From NCBI RefSeq assembly GCF_014898055.3, contig NW_023605083.1:91543721-91607720 (forward strand): a stretch of 64,000 bases of DNA, written 5' to 3'. This document shows, piece after piece, positions 58,439-64,000 of this stretch. The notes below the pieces were generated by a model that ran no database searches, had not been told where the DNA came from, and saw nothing but the letters and a program-made list of their open reading frames with translations. Made by a program: the position numbers and the translations under genes. Position 1 is the stretch's first letter, and each line of letters opens with the position of its first letter. This DNA is from Talpa occidentalis. Taxonomy: Eukaryota > Chordata > Mammalia > Eulipotyphla > Talpidae.

Positions 58439-58625
58439 TTGTGTTATAAAAGGTGGTTCTGAGCGTGAAAACAGCCAAGAGCTGACTAGACAAAGGATAG
58501 GGAATGGGTTTGACTGGAACCTAGGATTTGCCAGGTTCTGACTCTGTTCCTCCCCTTTCCCATTCCACCCCTGCCCCTAGCCTTTGATTTCATTTATATT
58601 AAAGAGGTAGAATATCTTGCTTTTG
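58439..58625 (+). other. TNFSF13: TNFSF13 3' UTR with ATTAAA signal
   Basis: Short trailer after the TGA at 58436-58438. The hexamer ATTAAA is at 58598-58603, so cleavage is expected at about 58615-58625. Like its neighbour TNFSF12, it uses the weaker hexamer. Confidence 0.65.
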
Positions 58626-59240
58626 CTCCCTGTCCAGCCCCAAATTCCTAGGGAAGTGAGGAAGGAATGCCAGGCATTGTCTCCATGTGCTTTGGGTCTC
58701 CCTGGAATGCTTCCAGAACAGCACTACCATCTAGCGGCAGTTTGAGAGAATCATCCTGCCTACAGGCCTAAGTCCTCCAGGCCTCCCCCTCCTCTCAGGG
58801 AATTTCTGGTTCCCTATGCCTCACCTTTCTCCAGGTACCCATCTGCCCCCCCCCCCCAAAAAAAAGGCCTCATCCTCATTTCCTTCTTTCACCTAATGAG
58901 CCCCAGTTTTCATCACTATCTCCAGAAGTGTATTTATTATGGCCCCGTCTGCAGGGGGTGTCCAACGAGACGACGGTCCCTTTGCAGTCAGTCACATTAC
59001 ACTTCGGGTTCGAAGTTTTGCCTTTCTTGCTCTGCACCCCTTGGCATGGCAGGCACTCTAAGTCCCTCAAGGTTGGGACGCATCGCCGGGGAGCCTTGGA
59101 GGAATCGGACTGGTGTTGATCCTGCCTCACTCCGCACCTCTCTACTCAAGCCCTGCTTAAAGTTAAATAAAAAGGAGAACAAATGATACCTTGGATCCAT
59201 TTCCCCATTTCCTGGCCTCAGCCCCTTCCCTGTACCGGAA
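58626..59240. other. TNFSF13-SENP3 intergenic spacer
   Basis: No recognised gene. It holds a C12-A run at about 58846-58866. The segment 58930-59130 is moderately CpG-rich and open on the minus strand for 84 codons, but I recognise no protein family. Just left of it, the minus strand reads AATAAA near 58930. Confidence 0.5.
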
Positions 59241-59577
59241 TCTCCCTGACCTTCGGCTCTCATCGGCGCGCTCCACTAGATCAAGGGATCACGATCCCGG
59301 GTTCCAGCCCGCGAGCGCGGAGAAAGTAAGGGCGACGCAGTGGGGTGTGAAGTGGCCCGCGACAAGCAAGCGCAAAAGGGTGGGTGGCCCGCCGAGTATG
59401 GGCTAGCGGGCGCGCGCAAGCGCAGACCTGCGTGGTAGTGGGGGGCGGGACGGTCCCTTGGCGTCTACGTTCTTGGGTGGGTGGGACTAGGCGCGTGTGG
59501 CTGCGCGGCGCTGTTCGCCGGGTGTGACGCACTAATAGTGCGCCGCCACCGCCGGTGGGCCTGGGGCTCGCGGGAGG

Positions 59578-59665
59578 GGAAGAGGAGGAGGAGGTGGTGG
59601 AGGAGGAGGAGGAGGAGGAGGAGGAGGAGGAGGTGGTGGTGGGGGGAGGTGGTGGAGGTGGAGGC
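59578..59665 (+). repeat. GGA/GGT purine-rich repeat at the SENP3 promoter
   Basis: Imperfect gga and ggt triplets just before the inferred SENP3 leader exon. It is low-complexity and G-rich on the sense strand. Confidence 0.85.
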
Positions 59666-59869
59666 TGAAGCAGAGCAAGAGGCGGCCTCGGTGGGGCGGC
59701 TCAGCGGCGCGGCGCGCGGCCCAGAAGCTTTGAAATCCTGAATTGATACAGCTGCGCCTGAAGACAGCAGGAGTGGCGGGGCCGCCGTCGTCGCCGGAGA
59801 GATGAGCCGGGAAGCCTGAGGCCGGAGACGCCCGCCCTCGGGCCCGTCCGCCCGGCTTCCCAGCTCCCG
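59665..59869 (+). other. SENP3: SENP3 non-coding exon 1 (left end approximate)
   Basis: A strong donor (ctcccg|gtgagg) at 59869/59870 follows GC-rich sequence. The next acceptor (tttacag at 60669-60675) opens the exon carrying the start codon. The left boundary is not visible; I place it after the GGA/GGT repeat. Inferred from the human gene plan, in which the start codon is in exon 2. Confidence 0.55.
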
Positions 59870-60675
59870 GTGAGGACGCCCCTTCCCCTCCCCCCAGCCC
59901 TGCCGCGGCCTCTCCCGTTTCTGTATCTCATTCCCACCTAGCTAGGGTCCAGGAGGCCCTCGAAGAGGCTTCATAATCCTAAGGCCGGTGTTCGCGGAGC
60001 TTGCCCAGCCTGTAGGACCATACCGGTGCCGGGACACATTCTAGTCCCTGGGGACAGAGCGTGAGAGGGGGCTGGGCCCGCTTGTCTCGCGCGGCGCAGT
60101 TCTGTCCCAAAGCCTGATTCACCTGGATAAACCCGGAGTCAGTTTCCTTTCAGTTTTCTTCAAAATCCGTGCCTCTCATCAAATTTTACTCGCTGTTCTG
60201 CTATCCCATTACCTCCTGGGACGACCTGAGCATGCCCACAGCTCCCATTCATTCCAGGGTGGTAGAGAACACTCTTCCCACTCTAAACCACGGTTTCCAT
60301 CTGGAAGTTCTGTCCACCTCAGGTATTGAGTCAGTATTGACGTGCTGAGCCATGTCCCCTATTAGGCTCTCAATTAGGACAGCCCTAGTGGTACTAAACA
60401 GAGAAACAGAGCCTTTAAATACTGGGTTTAACCTGGGGATCTAAGGAAAAACATCCCTGAGGCCTGCTGCTTAGCCATTTTTCCTTGCCTCTTTCAGGGC
60501 AGGGAAGAGATGATGGCATGGACTGTGGAGTGTAGAGGGCCCCTTATTTTCAGTTTTGGTTTTTTTCCTTTCATTAGTAATTTGTATGTGACTCCAGGGG
60601 AGGAATACTGAAGAAGAAGCAGGATCTGAAGTACAGGATGATTGGATTCTGATACTCTAAACTTTTGTTTTACAG
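59870..60675 (+). other. SENP3: SENP3 intron 1
   Basis: An 806-bp intron between the non-coding leader and exon 2. No repeats or ORFs of note. It ends in a pyrimidine-poor but valid acceptor (ttgttttacag). Confidence 0.6.
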
Positions 60676-60686
60676 GCGACTGGAAG

Positions 60687-63600
60687 ATGAAAGAGACTTT
60701 ACAAGGGACCGGGTCTTGGGGGCCTGAGCCTTCTGGACCGGGTATAGCCCCAGTTTATTCAAGCCCCAGGCGAGAACGTCTTCGATGGCCCCCACCCCCC
60801 AAGCCCCGACTCAAATCTGGTGGAGGGTTTGGGCCAGATCCTGGGTCAGGGACCACAGTGCCAGCCAGACGCCTCCCTGTCCCTCGGCCCTCTTTTGATG
60901 CTTCAGCTAGTGAAGAGGAGGAAGAAGAAGAGGAGGAGGAGGATGAAGATGAGGAAGAGGAAGTGGCAGCTTGGAGGCTGCCTCCCAGATGGGGTCAGCT
61001 GGGGACCTCCCAGCGGTCTCGCCCACCTCGCTCTACTCATCGAAAAGCCTGCTCACAGCGTCGCCGCAGAGCTATGAGAGCCTTCCAAATGCTGCTCTAC
61101 TCAAAAAGCACCTCGCTGACATTCCACTGGAAGCTTTGGGGGCGCCACCGGGGCCGGCGGCGGGGCCTTACACACCCCAAGAACCATCTTTCACCCCAGG
61201 AAGGGGGTGCGACACCACAGGTGCCATCCCCATGCTGTCGTTTTGACTCCCCCCGGGGGCCACCTCCGCCCCGGCTGGGTCTGCTAGGTGCTCTCATGGC
61301 TGAGGATGGGGTGAGAGGGTCTCCACCAGTGCCCTCTGGGCCCCCCATGGAGGAAGATGGATTAAGATGGACTCCAAAGTCTCCTCTGGACACTGATTCG
61401 GGTAAGATGGGAAGGGAGCACAGGAGAAGTTGGAGAGGCAAAGATCCTGGAACACCAGAAGCTTCTTGCTGAGGTGTGAACTGGGCCTGACAAAAGTAGA
61501 ATGGCAGAGTTGGGGGAGGAGGAGCAGAATAACCCCACTTTGAGCAGGAATTAAACCTGGGAAGTCAAGGCTGGGACGTAGAACCCCTAAGTAGGTATCC
61601 TGTGTGAAGATGAGAAAGGAGGACATGATTCAGAAACATCACTTTTGTCCATTTGAAATTCCTCTTTGGCTTTAGGATAAGGGCCCCTGTATGTACATCT
61701 CCAGAGAGTGCCATTCTTAAAGTATTGGGATGGCATCTTCCTGAGTAGTGGAATATATTACCTATGTGGTTGTGTGTAACATTCTCACTTAGAGTGTTTT
61801 TTTTTGCAGAGAACCCCAACTAAATTTCAGGCTGTTTTATGACTATGTTATTTGAGTATTTATTGAGCCTTTGGTGATATGCCAGGTATTGTGGTAGGTG
61901 CTAGGCAAATAGTGGTGACAGATAACTCTGAAATTTCCCTCTCTGAAAACTATTCTTGCTTTCTTGTCTGAGTAGGAATGTTTCCTTTATGTCCCTTTAC
62001 AACCTTTTAGACACGCCTATCTCCTGCTTTGTGGTCTTTGTTCCTTAGCATTTAAATTGGTAGATTCTGCTCAACTCACTCTTGTGGTCTTTTAATTTGT
62101 GTGGATCATATGATCCTCCCATTGTCCTTTGGCGTGAGTCAATTTCTGATCTCCATGCCCTGTTTCTCCTGCCCTACAGGCCTCCTCTCGTGTACTCTTC
62201 CCAATGGCTTTGGGGGACCACCTGGTCCTGAAGGGGAGCGCAGTCTGGCACCCCCTGATGCCAGCATCCTCATCAGCAATGTGTGTAGCATCGGGGACCA
62301 TGTGGCCCAGGAACTTTTTCAAGGCTCAGATTTGGGCACTACAGAGGAGGCAGAGCGGCCTGGGGAGAAAGCAGGCCAGCACAGCCCCCTGCGGGAGGAA
62401 CATGTGACCTGCGTGCAGAGTAAGGAACCCTAGAGGACCTGGTCTCTTACCGCTGATTCCTAGACCAGAGTCTGGAGGCCTCACCCCACTGCTCTCTCCT
62501 TCCACTCAGGCATTTTGGATGAATTCCTTCAAACTTATGGCAGCCTCATCCCCCTCAGCACTGATGAGGTAGTAGAGAAATTGGAGGACATTTTCCAGCA
62601 GGAGTTCTCTACGCCTTCCAGGTGAGGCATGAAAGAAGTGCCCTTCAAAAGAGGACTGGGAACTGGGGGATGGGAAGAGAATGCTGCTGCCTTTTTTCCC
62701 ATAGGGATGTACTTGGGGAGAAGGAGGAAGCTAGAGCTGAAGGGGAGGAGTCTGCAAGGCAAGGTGCCAACACCCCCTGTAAGCTGACTGGGTGGGTCTT
62801 TACCTGGGACCCTGAAATACTATGTGTACTGGAGTATTCATGTGTCTCTTTTTGGGGAGTTGGCCACTAGCAGATCCACAAAAGGACCATGACCAAAAAA
62901 AAAAAAAAAAAATCCCAAAACCAAAAAATGGGTCAGTTTAGACTCTTACTTTAGGTGCAGTAGATGGTGCTTCTGTGTGCCCTACCCCTTTGTCTCTTCT
63001 GTGACTCCATTCTTGCCTACTCAGGAAGGGCCTTGTGCTGCAGCTGATTCAGTCATACCAACGGATGCCAGGCAATGCCATGGTGAGGGGTTTCCGAGTG
63101 GCCTATAAGCGGCATGTGCTGACCATGGATGACTTGGGGACCTTGTATGGACAGAACTGGCTGAATGACCAGGTGAGAAGGGGTAGAGAAACAGTCCCAA
63201 AGGGGATTCAGGGAGCAGGGTGTCTGGGGCCCTCTGCATGGGGGAGCCCTGTACCCATGCTGCACCCTCCATGGCAAGTTGCCTCCAATCTTCTCCGCAG
63301 GTGATGAACATGTATGGAGACCTGGTTATGGACACAGTCCCTGAAAAGGTAGGCCTAACCAGGTACTTCAGAGCCCAGAAGAACTTCAGTGCTAAGAGCA
63401 GCTTTTTCAATCCCTTTCATCTCTTCCATTTTACATAAGATGGGTCTCTGTTTTGGGGGGAGAAGTGGTAGATGGTAGGTAATCTGGTAAATTTCAACCT
63501 GTAATCTTGGTCCTGAATTTATCAATTTTGTTCCTTTCCTCTAGTCTTTAGTGTTCTTCCCCTATGGCCAACCCCACAAATTAGGATGGTAGGCTGTAAA

Positions 63601-63845
63601 ATAAGATTAAAAACAATTTTTTTTTTTAAGCCCTCAGTGAATCAAGTAGATGTTGTTGAAACCAGTCCTTCCAGTCATAATTAAATGAAGTAGATTGGGG
63701 AGGGGGTATTTAGTAGGAAGGCCTGATGTCTTTAATTCCATCCAGCTCTTTTGTATCATTGGCACAGGTGCATTTCTTCAACAGTTTCTTCTATGATAAA
63801 CTCCGTACCAAGGGTTATGATGGGGTGAAAAGGTGGACCAAAAAT
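60687..63845 (+). CDS. SENP3: Sentrin/SUMO-specific protease 3, N-terminal part (truncated by window end)
   Basis: SENP3 removes SUMO2/3 from nucleolar and chromatin proteins and acts in 28S rRNA maturation. Coding exons 60687-61401, 62180-62419, 62510-62621, 63025-63172, 63301-63348 and 63768-63845 join with matching phases to 447 codons; the human protein is 574 aa. Exon 2 encodes the disordered N-terminus: a proline-rich start (WPPPPKPRLKSGGG), an acidic Glu/Asp tract at about residues 76-93, and arginine-rich stretches (RRRRAMR; GRHRGRRRG) that fit nucleolar targeting. The C48 protease domain begins in exons 5-7 (FRVAYKRHVLTMDDLGTLYG, NWLNDQVMN). The catalytic His, Asp and Cys lie beyond the right edge. 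The start ATG is 11 nt into exon 2. Confidence 0.96.
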
Positions 63846-64000
63846 GTGAGTTATAAATTCACATCTACCTTTAACAAATTAGTTTTTTCTGAGTCCTTTC
63901 CCCAGTCCTGTTCACTCAAAGCCTTCAGATGCTTATTAAATGTCTTTTGTGTGCTAGAATATAGTATTAAATGCTATATAATATTAAATTCTTTTTGTGT

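Larger units (their letters stand above)
59250..59900 (+). promoter_or_regulatory. SENP3: CpG island promoter of SENP3
   Basis: Dense CpG begins near 59265 and continues to about 59900. It includes gcgcgc runs near 59410 and a purine-rich GGA/GGT repeat at 59578-59665. No TATA box is evident. It lies directly upstream of the inferred non-coding exon 1. Confidence 0.75.

Noticed and set aside
60642..60686. Upstream ATG extending SENP3 (MDSDTLNF...)
   Set aside because: Lies in intron 1 before the acceptor at 60675, so it is not in the mature mRNA. The conserved start is at 60687.

Overview
The window is genomic DNA from a placental mammal. Coding exons are split by GT-AG introns, promoters lie in CpG-rich blocks, and about half of the non-coding DNA is retroposons. 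The unique genes appear in the order and orientation known from human 17p13.1: POLR2A, TNFSF12, TNFSF13, SENP3, all on the + strand. About 50 copies of one tRNA-derived SINE (roughly 270 bp, full or broken) fill the introns and the POLR2A-TNFSF12 gap. They carry A/B-box-like heads, AATAAA-rich tails and a TCTTT terminator-like end (the 'T+' design). The family is not Alu, B1/B2, the pig PRE-1 or the whale/ruminant CHR type as I remember them. A laurasiatherian, possibly a rhinolophoid-type bat, is my best guess, but this is inference and needs a repeat-library search.

Layout. 1-5795 is POLR2A intron 1 (exon 1 lies upstream of the window). 5796-20741 holds coding exons 2-29 of POLR2A; they sum to 5820 nt, 1939 codons plus stop, exactly residues 32-1970 of the human-length protein, with the complete C-terminal heptad domain in exon 29. 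Its poly(A) signal is near 21153. 21180-46900 is a gene desert of nested SINEs, an old split L1, an RPL27 processed pseudogene, a U2 retro-fragment, a solo LTR and a nearly perfect LTR-derived palindrome. 47246-54903 is TNFSF12 (TWEAK, 7 coding exons, 249 aa), whose 5.2-kb intron 5 contains a U6-L1 chimeric retroposon and an unexplained inverted repeat of about 95 bp. 56625-58438 is TNFSF13 (APRIL, 6 coding exons, 250 aa). 59250-59900 is the CpG-rich SENP3 promoter and non-coding exon 1. 60687-63845 holds the first six coding exons of SENP3; the gene runs off the right edge before its catalytic residues.

The genes do not form one pathway. POLR2A encodes the catalytic subunit of RNA polymerase II. 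TNFSF12 and TNFSF13 are adjacent paralogous TNF-family cytokines whose exon phases permit the TWE-PRIL read-through hybrid known in human. SENP3 is a nucleolar SUMO2/3 protease. No new gene system is evident. The most unusual signals are structural: an LTR palindrome with U3-type ends outward on both sides, several RNA-derived insertions with intact target-site duplications and no or foreign tails (U2, U6-L1, a 40-nt SINE head), an intronic inverted repeat, and a GC-AG intron in POLR2A.
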